From the NCBI RefSeq assembly GCF_005938625.1, contig NZ_VCNJ01000049.1, forward strand, positions 1 to 64,000: a stretch of DNA of 64,000 nucleotides. The letters run 5' to 3'. The notes beneath the pieces are model-generated. The model was not told the DNA's origin, did no database searches, and saw nothing but the letters and a program-made list of their open reading frames with translations. The position numbers and the translations under genes are program-made. Each line of letters starts with the position of its first letter. Position 1 is the first letter of the stretch. This stretch comes from Pseudomonas fluorescens (GTDB lineage: Bacteria > Pseudomonadota > Gammaproteobacteria > Pseudomonadales > Pseudomonadaceae). This document shows, piece after piece, positions 35,230 through 43,781 of the stretch.

Positions 35230-35445
35230 AGTGATGGGGTTTGGTAGCCCGTTTTCTTGATAGTTGTACCGCGTCACCTTATTGCAGTCTCTTTTTTGAG
35301 GCGCAGTTTTATATGGTGGCCATGAGTGGGGCCCTTTCGGGGGCGCCGGGGTTCTTTCTATCTTGACCGGTCTACCAACCCACTCGTGGCCGCCACCCTT
35401 CGTTTGGTAGCGAAAGTGACGGCTTTTCAATCTTTAAAGATGGAA
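35230..35445 (+). ncRNA. Structured leader upstream of DUF6124 genes
   Basis: A long-range stem joins GGTGGCCATGAGTGGG (35315-35330) with CCCACTCGTGGCCGCCACC (35379-35397): seven pairs, a wobble, three pairs, a two-base bulge and six pairs. Inside it a smaller GCCC/GGGC hairpin and a CCGG pair can form. GTTTGGTAGC occurs on both flanks (35239 and 35402) and can pair with CTACCAAC (35372-35379) in alternative folds. A minus-strand frame here is a by-product. It ends about ten bases before the first DUF6124 start, so it is probably a cis-regulatory leader or small RNA. Confidence 0.55.
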
Positions 35446-35453
35446 TGCCAGCT

Positions 35454-35819
35454 ATGTTCAAAATTACGCCAAACCCGCCAGAAACCGATCCAATCCCCTA
35501 CGACGCCGCACTCGAACCTCAAAACATAAAAGAGGCCGCCGACCGCGCGATCAACTTCTACCTCAATCCCTCCGCGCTGAAGACCTCAATACCCACCCGC
35601 AAGACCGTCAAGATCTACCTCATCGACCCCACAGTGGATAATGAAACCCTGCTCGTCGAAGCCACTGAAACCTTGTCCTCAGCCACTGACATGGCCCGCG
35701 ATCTCGCCGATTCAATTGATTCTTCACAGCGCAAAAAGATGCTGATCCTGCAACAGGTGATCATGCTCAGCGAGCTGGTGGTCGGTCGAGTCCTGGATAA
35801 CCAGCGCTTGCCGCACTAG
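35454..35819 (+). CDS. DUF6124 family protein (first copy)
   Basis: A 121-residue soluble protein of unknown function that matches the pseudomonad DUF6124/DUF3077-type family: MFKITPNPPETD start, EAADRAINFYL helix, DNETLLVEATETLSSATDMA, and a C-terminal helix with MLSELVVGRVLDN. Start ATG 35454 has GGAA nine bases upstream. A clear terminator-like hairpin follows at 35836. It shares its layout with the next gene. Confidence 0.8.
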   Translation: MFKITPNPPETDPIPYDAALEPQNIKEAADRAINFYLNPSALKTSIPTRKTVKIYLIDPTVDNETLLVEATETLSSATDMARDLADSIDSSQRKKMLILQQVIMLSELVVGRVLDNQRLPH

Positions 35820-35835
35820 TCGCGATGCAGATGGG

Positions 35836-35858
35836 TGAGGGCGCTCGCGCCCTCATTT
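35836..35858 (+). terminator. Hairpin between the two DUF6124 genes
   Basis: An 8-bp stem TGAGGGCG/CGCCCTCA with a CTCG loop is followed by TTTG. The short T-run makes it a weak terminator; it could limit read-through from the first DUF6124 gene. Confidence 0.55.
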
Positions 35859-35938
35859 GCACGGAAGCGTCCGCGATCACGGCGCTTCACGCCTTCTATC
35901 AAAGAACCTGAAGCGGTTCTTGTCTGGAGTTTCAGCTG

Positions 35939-36295
35939 ATGTCTCAGCCACCCGAACCACCGGTCACAGACCTGGTGTCCCCGTACGCATCGCCCAATTC
36001 AAGAAAGCTCCACGAAGCGGCAGAACGGGCGCTTGACCATTACCTGTTGCCTGCCGCGATCATGGCCGAACCCTATACGCCAAACGCTCTGTTCATGGCC
36101 AACCCGCAAGCAGACACCGAGTCGCTGCTGACCAATGCTTGCGGGTCGTTGGCGTCCGCGTCGGTCATGCTCGGTAATTTTGCCGGAATGCTGGAGGGGG
36201 CGGACCGTCATACCTTGCTGGGCATTGCGCAAGTGGTCATGTTGGGGGAGTTGGCGGTGAACAAGGCGTTGGATCTGGTTGTGCCAACCGAGTGA
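35939..36295 (+). CDS. DUF6124 family protein (second copy)
   Basis: A 118-residue paralogue of the previous gene (KLHEAAERALDHYL, DTESLLTNACGSLASASVM, VVMLGELAVNKALD). The family usually begins near MSQPPEPPVTDLVSPYAS as here. ATG 35939 has GGAG ten bases upstream. Function unknown; tandem copies are common in pseudomonads. Confidence 0.82.
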   Translation: MSQPPEPPVTDLVSPYASPNSRKLHEAAERALDHYLLPAAIMAEPYTPNALFMANPQADTESLLTNACGSLASASVMLGNFAGMLEGADRHTLLGIAQVVMLGELAVNKALDLVVPTE

Positions 36296-36336
36296 TCGCG
36301 CACGTTAGTTGGGGTTGATGTTGTCTGTTCTAGCGT

Positions 36337-36404
36337 CATCGCGAGCAGGCTCACTCCTACATTTGAAATGCGTTCCCCCTGTAGGAGTGAGCCTGCTCGC
36401 GATG
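36337..36404. repeat. REPIN
   Basis: Inverted REP pair: CATCGCGAGCAGGCTCACTCCTAC at 36337-36360 and its complement at 36381-36404, with a 20-base spacer. Same class as 11136-11200. Confidence 0.85.
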
Positions 36405-36476
36405 GCGTCCGTTCAGGCAAGGAATCTGCAAAACGTGAGCATCCCTCAAGCCTCAATCCCACCCTCAAATAATCAA

Positions 36477-36507
36477 GCAGTCAGCCATTGCGGCTGACTG
36501 CTTTTTT
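36477..36507. terminator. Terminator between DUF6124 and the exported hydrolase
   Basis: A perfect 10-bp stem GCAGTCAGCC/GGCTGACTGC with a 5-nt loop is followed by TTTTTT on the plus strand. It lies just after the minus-strand hydrolase stop as well and may serve both converging transcripts. Confidence 0.85.
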
Positions 36508-36511
36508 GTTT

Positions 36512-37540
36512 CTACAGGTGGTCAGCGTCGATCACAGCCTTGGCAAACGCCTGCGGATCTTCCTGCGGCAGGTTGTGCCCGATCCCGCCATTGATCAAAC
36601 GGAACTGATACTTGCCGGTAAAGCGCTTGGCGTAATCCTCAGGCGCCGGGTGCGGCGCACCGTTGGCATCGCCTTCAAGGGTAATGGTCGGCACGTTGAT
36701 CGACGGTGCGGTAGCGAGTTTCTGCTCCAGCGCGGCGTACTTCGCTTCGCCATGCACCAGGCCCAGACGCCAGCGGTAGTTGAACACGGTGATGTCGACG
36801 TGATCGGGGTTCTCCAGTGCCTTGGCGCTGCGGTCGAACGTGGCGTCGTCGAACTTCCACTGCGGCGACGCGGTTTGCCAGATCAGCTTGGCGAAGTCGT
36901 GGATGTTCTTCTCATACCCGGCACGGCCACGGTCAGTCGCGAAGTAGAACTGATACCACCATTGCAATTCAGCCTTGGGCGGCAGCGGGTTTTGCCCGGC
37001 GGCTTGATTACCGATCAGGTAACCGCTGACCGAAACCAGCGCTTTCACACGTTCTGGCCACAACGCCGAGACGATGTCCGCCGAACGCGCGCCCCAGTCG
37101 TAACCGCCGAGCACCGCTTGCTTGATCTTCAACGCATCCATGAAGTCGATGACGTCGCTGGCCAGCGCTGCCGGTTGGCCATTGCGCAGGGTGTCTTTAG
37201 AGAGGAACTGCGTATCGCCATAGCCGCGTGCATACGGCATTAACACCCGGTAACCCTTGGCCGCGAGCAACGGTGCGACTTCGTCGTAGCTGTGAATGTC
37301 GTAGGGCCAGCCGTGCAGCAGGATCACCACCGGGCCATCGGCGGGGCCGGTTTCGGCGTAGGCGACGTCGAGCACGCCGGCCTTCACATGCTTGAGCGGG
37401 CCGAAAGGCGAGGGCGCGGAATAACTGGCGGCGGCAGGTTCAGTGGTTTGCGCCTGGGTGGTGCCAAAAGCGCCGAACAATGACAGCGCCAGAATCGACA
37501 AACCGAACGCGGTTTTGCGGGTGTGCAGTGCCTTTTTCAT
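36512..37540 (-). CDS. Exported epoxide-hydrolase-like alpha/beta hydrolase
   Basis: A 342-residue hydrolase with a Sec signal peptide (about 1-31, GTTQAQ). The oxyanion motif LLHGWPYDI, the nucleophile elbow GGYDWGA (Asp nucleophile, not Ser, as in epoxide hydrolases and dehalogenases) and the C-terminal catalytic His in GIGHNLPQEDP are visible. It would act in the periplasm or outside the cell. ATG 37540 has AAGGAG ten bases upstream, better than 37606. Substrate unknown. Confidence 0.85.
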   Translation of the reverse strand: MKKALHTRKTAFGLSILALSLFGAFGTTQAQTTEPAAASYSAPSPFGPLKHVKAGVLDVAYAETGPADGPVVILLHGWPYDIHSYDEVAPLLAAKGYRVLMPYARGYGDTQFLSKDTLRNGQPAALASDVIDFMDALKIKQAVLGGYDWGARSADIVSALWPERVKALVSVSGYLIGNQAAGQNPLPPKAELQWWYQFYFATDRGRAGYEKNIHDFAKLIWQTASPQWKFDDATFDRSAKALENPDHVDITVFNYRWRLGLVHGEAKYAALEQKLATAPSINVPTITLEGDANGAPHPAPEDYAKRFTGKYQFRLINGGIGHNLPQEDPQAFAKAVIDADHL

Positions 37541-37859
37541 GGTGACGTCTCCTTTGCGAGCCTTTGGCCAAGGGTCCTGAATGAACACCTGAAACCTTGA
37601 GTGCATTTGAGCGTAGGGACGTATCTGGCCTGTGTCGTAAAACGGCTTTGTTGAAAGTCGATGTGTCGCGGTAGGGTTCGTACACAGTGTGATACACGGC
37701 GGCGAACCCGACTCAGCATGGACCTGATTCAGGCCAAAATAATAAGTAGCTGTTTTAAAACAAAAAATATTTCACTTCGCGCTTCCCAAAGCCAAAAAAC
37801 CTTGGTAAATTGCGCCCCGTTCTCACAGCGAACCTAACGAAGTAGCTGGACAGAGCAGT
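37541..37859. other. Intergenic region before tRNA-Gln
   Basis: Holds the promoter region of the exported hydrolase (left) and of tRNA-Gln (right). I see no further gene, strong hairpin or repeat; the stretch 37735-37775 is AT-rich. Confidence 0.5.
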
Positions 37860-37934
37860 AGGGGCGTCGCCAAGCGGTAAGGCAGCAGGTTTTGATCCTG
37901 CCATGCGTTGGTTCGAATCCAGCCGCCCCTGCCA
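37860..37934 (+). tRNA. tRNA-Gln (TTG)
   Basis: Complete cloverleaf of 75 bases including encoded CCA. Acceptor arms AGGGGCG/CGCCCCT pair fully, the D-loop has AAGCGGTAAGGC, the anticodon stem GCAGG/CCTGC encloses TTTTGAT with anticodon TTG, and the T-loop has GGTTCGAATCC. It closely resembles E. coli glutamine tRNAs. Confidence 0.95.
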
Positions 37935-37940
37935 TATTCG

Positions 37941-37977
37941 AAAAAACGCCAACTTCGCAAGAAGTTGGCGTTTTTTT
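37941..37977 (+). terminator. Terminator after tRNA-Gln
   Basis: A stem AAAAACGCCAACTTC / GAAGTTGGCGTTTTT with a four- to five-base loop is flanked by A- and T-runs, so it can terminate in both directions. Confidence 0.85.
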
Positions 37978-38047
37978 ATGCCTGCGATTTAGCCCGGTGG
38001 TGCAGGGCAGGCGTGCGCGGCGCCGAAGCACCGCGCACGTCATCCAC

Positions 38048-40036
38048 TCAGTGCGGTGCGCGCGGGATGGTTTTCATCAGGTCTTCGGGGCTGATGTGGC
38101 CGACCACGCTGCCCGGTTGCGGCAGGTTGAGGATGTGGCCTTTCATCTTGCCGATGATGTGCATCTCGCACGGTTTGCAATCGAACTTCAGCGTCAGCAC
38201 TTCATCGCCGTGGATCAACTGCATCGGTGCCACCTTGGTGCGCACACCGGTCACGCCTTTCGCCTGTTTCGGGCACAGGTTGAAGGAGAAGCGCAGGCAG
38301 TGCTTGGTGATCATCACCGGCACTTCACCCGGCTCTTCGTGCGCTTCGTACGCCGCGTCGATCAACTTGACGCCGTGACGGTGGTAGAAGTCGCGCGCCT
38401 TCTGGTTGTAGACGTTGGCGAGGAAGGTCAGGTGCGAATCCGGGTACACCGGCGGCGGGCTGGTTTCGGCTTTACGGCCGCCACGCGGATGCGCAGCGAC
38501 ACGGGCGGCGGTCAGGTTCTCGATCACTTCACGGCGCAGGGATTTAAGCTGCGAGTTAGGGATGAAGAACGCCTGTGGCGCATCCAGTTTGATGTCGGTG
38601 GCGTGGTACTGCGTGGTGCCGAGCTGGCCGAGCAGATCGCGCAACTGTTCCAGTGCTTGCTCAGGCTTGTTGGCTGCGCCGAACGGACCGTTGAGGGTGA
38701 CGCTGGCGCTGATGCCTTCTTCACTGGTGGCGGTCACTTCCAACTGCTCTTCACGCAGGCGTGCGACCCAGCTCAGGGCCACGCGACGCTCTGAAGAGGT
38801 CTTCTGCAGCGCCTGTTGCCAGTTGTGATCAAGGTTGCGATTCAACGGGTGGTTCGGGCGCAGCTTGTACAGGCCTTCGGGCATCTCGTTCGGCTCGACG
38901 CGATAGCGGTAGCGCTTCTCGCCGTCTTCTTCGAATTCACCTTTGGCTTCGGCGATGTTGGCGCGGAAACCGACCACTTCGCGCTTCACCAGTACGTTCA
39001 AGCCATCGCCGTTGGACAGCGGCTCGTGGGTCACGACCTGCATGTCACGCTTGGCGACTTTTTCGACGATACCCACCGGCAGACCGGTGAACGTCGGCGA
39101 ATCGAAGGCACCGATGTCGATCTTGCGATCGGTGACGAAGTAGTCGGTGCTGCCCCGGTGGAAAGTCTTTTCCGGATCCGGCAGGAAGAAGTGCGCGGTG
39201 CGGCCGCTGGAGGCGCGAGCGAGGTCCGGGCGATCCTCGAGCACGTCGTCGAGGCGCTGACGGTAATAGGCGGTGATGTTCTTCACATAACCCATGTCCT
39301 TGTAGCGACCTTCGATCTTGAACGAGCGCACACCGGCTTCAACCAGGGCGCGGATGTTGGCGCTCTGGTTGTTGTCTTTCATCGACAGTAGGTGTTTTTC
39401 GTAGGCGATCACGCCACCCTTTTCATCTTTAAGGGTGTACGGCAAACGGCACGCCTGCGAGCAATCGCCACGGTTGGCGCTACGCCCGGTCTGCGCATGG
39501 GAGATGTTGCACTGGCCGGAGAAGGCCACGCACAACGCACCATGAATGAAGAATTCGATGGCGGCGTCGGTTTCATCGGCGATCGCACGGATTTCCTGCA
39601 GGTTCAGCTCACGGGCCAATACCAGTTGCGAGAAACCGGCCTGATCAAGGAACTTCGCCCGCTCCAGCGTGCGGATGTCGGTCTGCGTCGAGGCGTGCAG
39701 CTCGATCGGCGGAATGTCCAGCTCCATCACGCCCAGATCCTGAACGATCAACGCGTCGACCCCGGCGTCGTACAACTGATGGATCAGCTTGCGCGCCGGT
39801 TCCAGTTCGTTGTCGTGCAGGATGGTGTTGATGGTGGTGAAGATGCGCGCGTGATACTTGCGGGCGAATTCCACCAGTTCAGCGATTTCGCCGACTTCGT
39901 TGCAGGCGTTGTGGCGCGCGCCGAAGCTCGGGCCGCCGATGTACACGGCGTCAGCGCCGTGCAGGATCGCCTCACGGGCGATAGCGACATCGCGGGCAGG
40001 GCTGAGCAATTCCAGATGATGCTTGGGCAAGGACAT
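38048..40036 (-). CDS. rlhA: 23S rRNA C2501 5-hydroxylase RlhA (U32 peptidase family)
   Basis: A 662-residue protein matching E. coli RlhA (YdcP, about 653 aa) along its whole length. It hydroxylates C2501 of 23S rRNA with a prephenate-dependent iron-sulfur mechanism. Landmarks: LELLSPARDVAIAREAILHGADAVYIGG at the start, the cysteine cluster ALCVAFSGQCNISHAQTGRSANRGDCSQACR (about 165-195) for an Fe-S cluster, and the long C-terminal domain ending with KFDCKPCEMHIIGKMKGHIL. ATG 40036 is fixed by the alignment although no strong ribosome-binding site is seen; the frame reaching back to 40129 is not family-like. It is monocistronic. Confidence 0.95.
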   Translation of the reverse strand: MSLPKHHLELLSPARDVAIAREAILHGADAVYIGGPSFGARHNACNEVGEIAELVEFARKYHARIFTTINTILHDNELEPARKLIHQLYDAGVDALIVQDLGVMELDIPPIELHASTQTDIRTLERAKFLDQAGFSQLVLARELNLQEIRAIADETDAAIEFFIHGALCVAFSGQCNISHAQTGRSANRGDCSQACRLPYTLKDEKGGVIAYEKHLLSMKDNNQSANIRALVEAGVRSFKIEGRYKDMGYVKNITAYYRQRLDDVLEDRPDLARASSGRTAHFFLPDPEKTFHRGSTDYFVTDRKIDIGAFDSPTFTGLPVGIVEKVAKRDMQVVTHEPLSNGDGLNVLVKREVVGFRANIAEAKGEFEEDGEKRYRYRVEPNEMPEGLYKLRPNHPLNRNLDHNWQQALQKTSSERRVALSWVARLREEQLEVTATSEEGISASVTLNGPFGAANKPEQALEQLRDLLGQLGTTQYHATDIKLDAPQAFFIPNSQLKSLRREVIENLTAARVAAHPRGGRKAETSPPPVYPDSHLTFLANVYNQKARDFYHRHGVKLIDAAYEAHEEPGEVPVMITKHCLRFSFNLCPKQAKGVTGVRTKVAPMQLIHGDEVLTLKFDCKPCEMHIIGKMKGHILNLPQPGSVVGHISPEDLMKTIPRAPH

Positions 40037-40135
40037 AGTTTTTTTAGTCAGGCTGTCACGGTTAGGCGCGCATTCTACCCGTGAAACGCGCGCCCGGCAC
40101 GCCCGTGCTGCCCGATGGTGAACTTCCACTTCGGA

Positions 40136-40225
40136 CCTGTAGGAGCTGCGGCACGCTGCGATCTTTTGATCTTGAAGCTCAGATCAAAAGATCGCAGCCT
40201 CGTTTCACTCGACAGCTCCTACAGG
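40136..40225. repeat. Large interrupted palindrome
   Basis: CCTGTAGGAGCTGC...GATCTTTTGATCTTGAAG pairs with CTTCAAGATCAAAAGATC-like right arm and AGCTCCTACAGG. It is about 90 bases with small interruptions between rlhA and a ridA-like gene. The GCTGCGATCTT arms are shared with 18371-18430, so this is a dispersed repeat rather than a local terminator. Confidence 0.7.
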
Positions 40226-40240
40226 GGCTGGGGTGGTGGG

Positions 40241-40621
40241 TCAGGCCTTGGCCGCCATCGCAGTCACTTCCACGCGCATGCCTTCAACCGCCAGCGACGC
40301 CACACCTACCGCCGCACGCACCGGCCATGGCTTGGCGAAGTAGCGCTTGTAAACCTCGTTGAATGCCGCGCGATCGGCCATGTCAGTCAGGTAGATGGTC
40401 AGATGCATCACCCGGTCCATCGAGCTGCCGGCGCGTTCCAGTGCAGCTTTCAGTGCTTGCAGGGTGCATTCGCTTTGCAGGGTGATATCGCCCAGTTCCA
40501 GACTGCCATCGGCATGGGTCGGGATCTGCGTGGACATCATGATCCCGTTGAACGTGGTGACGTCCGACGAAATCGAGTCTGCGTCTGGATCGGGGGTAAA
40601 GGTGATGTCTTGGTTGGCCAT
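40241..40621 (-). CDS. RidA-family protein (second)
   Basis: A 126-residue YjgF/RidA-like protein with TFNGIMMSTQIP, TLQALKAALERAG and RAAVGVASLAVEGMRVEVTA in the usual order. Arg in PVRAAVG sits where the catalytic Arg105 of RidA is expected, so imine/enamine deaminase activity is plausible. It begins with ATG 40621. Confidence 0.88.
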   Translation of the reverse strand: MANQDITFTPDPDADSISSDVTTFNGIMMSTQIPTHADGSLELGDITLQSECTLQALKAALERAGSSMDRVMHLTIYLTDMADRAAFNEVYKRYFAKPWPVRAAVGVASLAVEGMRVEVTAMAAKA

Positions 40622-40720
40622 GCGGATCCCTTGTTTGAGCGAGTAAATCGCGCCAGTTTACAGATTCACGGCCAACGGACAAATGATCAGCCGCCACCGC
40701 AGTGAAAGCGTAGAGGGCGA

Positions 40721-41332
40721 TCAAACCGGCTGCGTCGCCGCTTCAGTCGTTATGGCCGCAACGACGCTGGGACGGGTGGCGATACGCCGGGAGTGGGCGG
40801 CCAGCGCCGGCCAGTCTTGCAAATTGATATTGAAGCTGGGCAGCCACGTCAGCACGCTGAACAGGTAGGCATCGGCGACACCGAAGGTGCCCATCAGATA
40901 ATCCTGTGTTGCGAGTGTGTGGTTCAGGAAATCCAGACGCTTGAACAATTTGTCTTTGAAAATCGCCTTGATCGGTTCCGGTATGTCGCTGTTGAACAGC
41001 GGTGCACTGCCGCCATGGATTTCGCTGCTGATGAAGTTCAGGTGCTCCTGCAAACGCGAGCGCTCCCAACTGCCATTGGCCGGAGCCAACGCCTGCTCCG
41101 GTGCCTGATCGGCCAGGTATTGAAGGATCGCCGGCCCCTCGGTCAGCACTTCTCCATCATCCAGCAGCAGCGCAGCAACATAGCCCTTCGGATTGATCTC
41201 GCGAAAGTCGCGCCCGTCAGCGGTGCGCTTGGTCTGGTTATTGACCCGGATCAGTTCGAAGGGCAAGCCCAGTTCCCGCAGCACGATGTGTGGGGAGAGC
41301 GAACAGGTCATGGGCGCGAAATACAGTTTCAT
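40721..41332 (-). CDS. Glutathione S-transferase
   Basis: A 203-residue cytosolic GST. The N-terminal thioredoxin-like domain starts MKLYFAPMTCSLSPHIVLRELGLPF, with Cys10 of the beta-class type as catalytic residue, NPKGYVAALLLDDGEVLTEGPAILQYLAD as the glutathione site, and an all-alpha C-terminal domain from about 85. ATG 41332 has AAGGAA seven bases upstream. Divergent from the LysR gene on its right. Confidence 0.9.
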   Translation of the reverse strand: MKLYFAPMTCSLSPHIVLRELGLPFELIRVNNQTKRTADGRDFREINPKGYVAALLLDDGEVLTEGPAILQYLADQAPEQALAPANGSWERSRLQEHLNFISSEIHGGSAPLFNSDIPEPIKAIFKDKLFKRLDFLNHTLATQDYLMGTFGVADAYLFSVLTWLPSFNINLQDWPALAAHSRRIATRPSVVAAITTEAATQPV

Positions 41333-41423
41333 GGCACTTCCTTGCTGAAATAAGCCGCCAGAATCCAAGGTCTGCGGGGGATTCGCAAAGGTCATTTTGA
41401 GTGGTAGCGTATGACAAAATCTC

Positions 41424-42350
41424 ATGAGCATTGCACCTCATATGGTCACCCGATTACCTTCTCTCAACGGATTAAAAGCCTTCGAATGCGCTGCTCGGCA
41501 CATGAGCTTTACCCAGGCCGCCGAGGAGTTGAACGTCACGCAAACCGCCATCAGTCATCAGATTCGCCGGCTCGAAGCGGAGCTTGGCGTGCCGCTTTTT
41601 TTACGATTGAAGGGTGGCTTGGCGCTCACTGAAGAGGGCCAGTCTTATTTGCTCGGCATCCGTTCGGCCTTCCACCAGTTGCGTCATTCGACCGAGCAAC
41701 TACATGCCTCACACGCCACCAGCGTCCTGACCATCAGCACGCTGGTCTCGGTGGCGTCGAAGTGGTTGTTGCCGCGCTTGCCGGCCTTTCAGCAAGCCTT
41801 TCCCGATATTGATGTACGGGTCAGCGCCTCCACCGAACTGGTGGATTTTCGCAAGGGCGGGATTGATGCGGCGATTCGTTATGGTCGCGGTGACTGGAAA
41901 GGCTTGCGGGCAGACTGGTTGATGTCCGACGAGATTTTTCCGGTTTGCAGCCCGGCATTGCTCCAAGGGGCAAACCCCTTGCACACGCCGGCCGATCTGG
42001 CCAGACACACGATGCTGCAAGTCAGTGGCATGACGGCCAGTGACTGGAACGCCTGGCTCAGCGTGGCGGGACAGCCAGCAAAACTGGCCGACGGGCCACG
42101 GTTAACCTTCGATCTGGCGATGATGGCCGTGCAGGCTGCAGTGGACGGGCAGGGCGTGTGTATCGGGCGCTCGACCTATGTCGACAAGGATCTGCGTGCG
42201 GGGCGCTTGGTGGCGCCTTTCGATCTGCGCTTGAAGGATGAACTGGGCTTTTATCTGGTGACGCCCCATGAAACGGCGGACTCGAAAAAAGTCGTCGCCC
42301 TGAGGACCTGGCTGCTGGTGCAGCGGCAAAACAGCGAGATGTTTGTATAA
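41424..42350 (+). CDS. LysR-family regulator, GcvA-like
   Basis: A 308-residue regulator whose helix-turn-helix carries LPSLNGLKAFECAARHMSFTQAAEEL and QTAISHQIRRLE. The effector domain runs from about 100. It stands 91 bases from the divergent GST gene and probably controls it. Start may be 41424 or the second ATG at 41442. Confidence 0.9.
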   Translation: MSIAPHMVTRLPSLNGLKAFECAARHMSFTQAAEELNVTQTAISHQIRRLEAELGVPLFLRLKGGLALTEEGQSYLLGIRSAFHQLRHSTEQLHASHATSVLTISTLVSVASKWLLPRLPAFQQAFPDIDVRVSASTELVDFRKGGIDAAIRYGRGDWKGLRADWLMSDEIFPVCSPALLQGANPLHTPADLARHTMLQVSGMTASDWNAWLSVAGQPAKLADGPRLTFDLAMMAVQAAVDGQGVCIGRSTYVDKDLRAGRLVAPFDLRLKDELGFYLVTPHETADSKKVVALRTWLLVQRQNSEMFV

Positions 42351-42470
42351 GCGTGTATCAATCCCGCCCGGGCATACACGCCAATAACAAACGCCGGGTT
42401 TACGACACATCAGCCATACATGCCCTGTGCAAAGTAGCCTTCACACCACTACTCACCAGAGGGCAACATC

Positions 42471-42884
42471 ATGCGCCGTCCATTGTTTCTGGCTACCGCA
42501 GCACTTATCACGTCCATGATCGGTATCGCGCACGCTGCTGACACGCAACCCAAGAGTTGGCAACAAGGCCTGAGCCGCACGGATCTGGTTCGTCAGGACC
42601 TCGATGCCGATAACCGTGAAGTTATTCAGGCTCGGGTTGATTTCGAACCCGGTGTGACTTCTCCACGGCATGCCCATCCGGGCGTGGAGGTCGCGTACGT
42701 GATCAGCGGCACTTTTGAGTATCAACTTGAGGGCAGGGCGCCCGTGACGCTGAAGGCGGGTGATTCGTTTTTTATTCCGGCGGGTGTGGCGCATGTCGCC
42801 AGGAATGTTGGCACGCAGAAGGCTTCGGAGTTGGCGACTTACATCGTCAAGAAGGGCGAGCCACTGCTGATTCTCAAACCTTAG
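42471..42884 (+). CDS. Exported cupin
   Basis: A 137-residue protein with a Sec signal peptide (about 1-22, IAHAADT) followed by one cupin domain. Metal-binding residues lie in SPRHAHPGVEVAYVISG (two His and a Glu) and FIPAGVAHVARNVG. It would act in the periplasm; activity unknown. A GAGGG sequence precedes ATG 42471. Confidence 0.88.
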   Translation: MRRPLFLATAALITSMIGIAHAADTQPKSWQQGLSRTDLVRQDLDADNREVIQARVDFEPGVTSPRHAHPGVEVAYVISGTFEYQLEGRAPVTLKAGDSFFIPAGVAHVARNVGTQKASELATYIVKKGEPLLILKP

Positions 42885-42886
42885 AG

Positions 42887-43057
42887 TCAGTGCGGCGGGC
42901 CGTAATAAAACATCCAAAGAAACATTAGCTCAGTGATGGCGACTATTACGCAGACTCTGACAAAACCCGCCGTGAAAACCCTGCGAGGCTTTTCGTAAGT
43001 GAAATCGGCGTTGCTAAGCAATAACAGCAAACCCAAGAAAATTTTAATCACGCGCAT
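42887..43057 (-). CDS. Small membrane protein, unknown
   Basis: A 56-residue protein with two hydrophobic helices (about 3-15 and 37-52). No family recognised. ATG 43057 has AAGGAAG ten bases upstream. It ends three bases from the stop of the convergent cupin gene. Confidence 0.55.
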   Translation of the reverse strand: MRVIKIFLGLLLLLSNADFTYEKPRRVFTAGFVRVCVIVAITELMFLWMFYYGPPH

Positions 43058-43123
43058 CAATGTTCTTCCTTGGCCCTGGCACATTGGCAGGGCTTGTTAC
43101 TGAGCTGGGGTCAGGTGGGTTGT

Positions 43124-43333
43124 TCAATGCAGCGTCACAACCCGACGACTCTCGCCAATCCTGATCCGGTCGAGCGCGCGGTTCAGTGCATCAAGGGCAT
43201 CGAGCAGGGCTTTGGCCTCCGCTTCGCGACCATCGCCCCACAGGCGTTCGGCCATTTTGTTCAAGGCCTGGATCGAGCGTTCGATATCTGCTGCACTCGC
43301 GGCCTGTTGAGTGGCCGGCATTTTCTTGGGCAT
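43124..43333 (-). CDS. Small hypothetical helical protein
   Basis: A 69-residue protein, mainly one long helix (DIERSIQALNKMAERLWGDGREAEAKALLDALDALNRALDRI). No family assigned. The 43333 ATG has AGGA eleven bases upstream; longer frames lack coding character. Confidence 0.55.
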   Translation of the reverse strand: MPKKMPATQQAASAADIERSIQALNKMAERLWGDGREAEAKALLDALDALNRALDRIRIGESRRVVTLH

Positions 43334-43401
43334 TGAGTGATAGTCCTGCTGAAAAGCATATGTGTGCATTTTAAGCATAATGCTCGGTTGTAGCGTTGCG
43401 C

Positions 43402-43674
43402 TCAGCGTATGAGCGTGTAGGTGTTGTGCAGGGTGACCGGGCCGCGCATCTGCATGGCGTGGCAACATTGGGCCGGAACCCAGATGCCGCGTTCGGGGGG
43501 CGCCACCCAGTTGCCCTCATCAGTGAAAACGGTGATCACGCCTTTAGCCGCATAGGCGAATTGCCCGCGTGGGTGATCGTGAGTCGGGAACAGCATTCCA
43601 TCCGCATAGTCATGAGTGGTCACGACGGCATCGCGGGTTGTATGCGGGTAGGGCGGCAGGGTAATTTCTCGCAT
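43402..43674 (-). pseudogene. Truncated AraC-family regulator (cupin half only)
   Basis: The 90 residues correspond to the N-terminal cupin domain of AraC-type regulators (HTTRDAVVTTHDYADGMLFPTHDHPRGQF, VWVPAQCCHAMQM, LHNTYT). The domain normally continues and ends in a helix-turn-helix pair, which is missing: a stop follows NTYTLIR. It stands divergent to an EamA transporter, the usual partner of this regulator, which is damaged too. ATG 43674 has AGGA nearby. Confidence 0.75.
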
Positions 43675-43781
43675 GGCCCGATCCTAATGAAGGTTGGCCT
43701 GTGACTGAAAGCGGGCCATGTTGGATGTCGGCATATTTCTCTAGTACGAGCACTGAGGCTCGGCTCCGGGAAATGTCTGAC

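Noticed and set aside
35218-35430. 70-codon minus-strand frame upstream of DUF6124
   Set aside because: It follows the structured leader, has no ribosome-binding site and is better explained as a by-product of the RNA element.
36208-36468. 86-codon minus-strand frame over the REPIN
   Set aside because: Translated REP sequence, not a gene.
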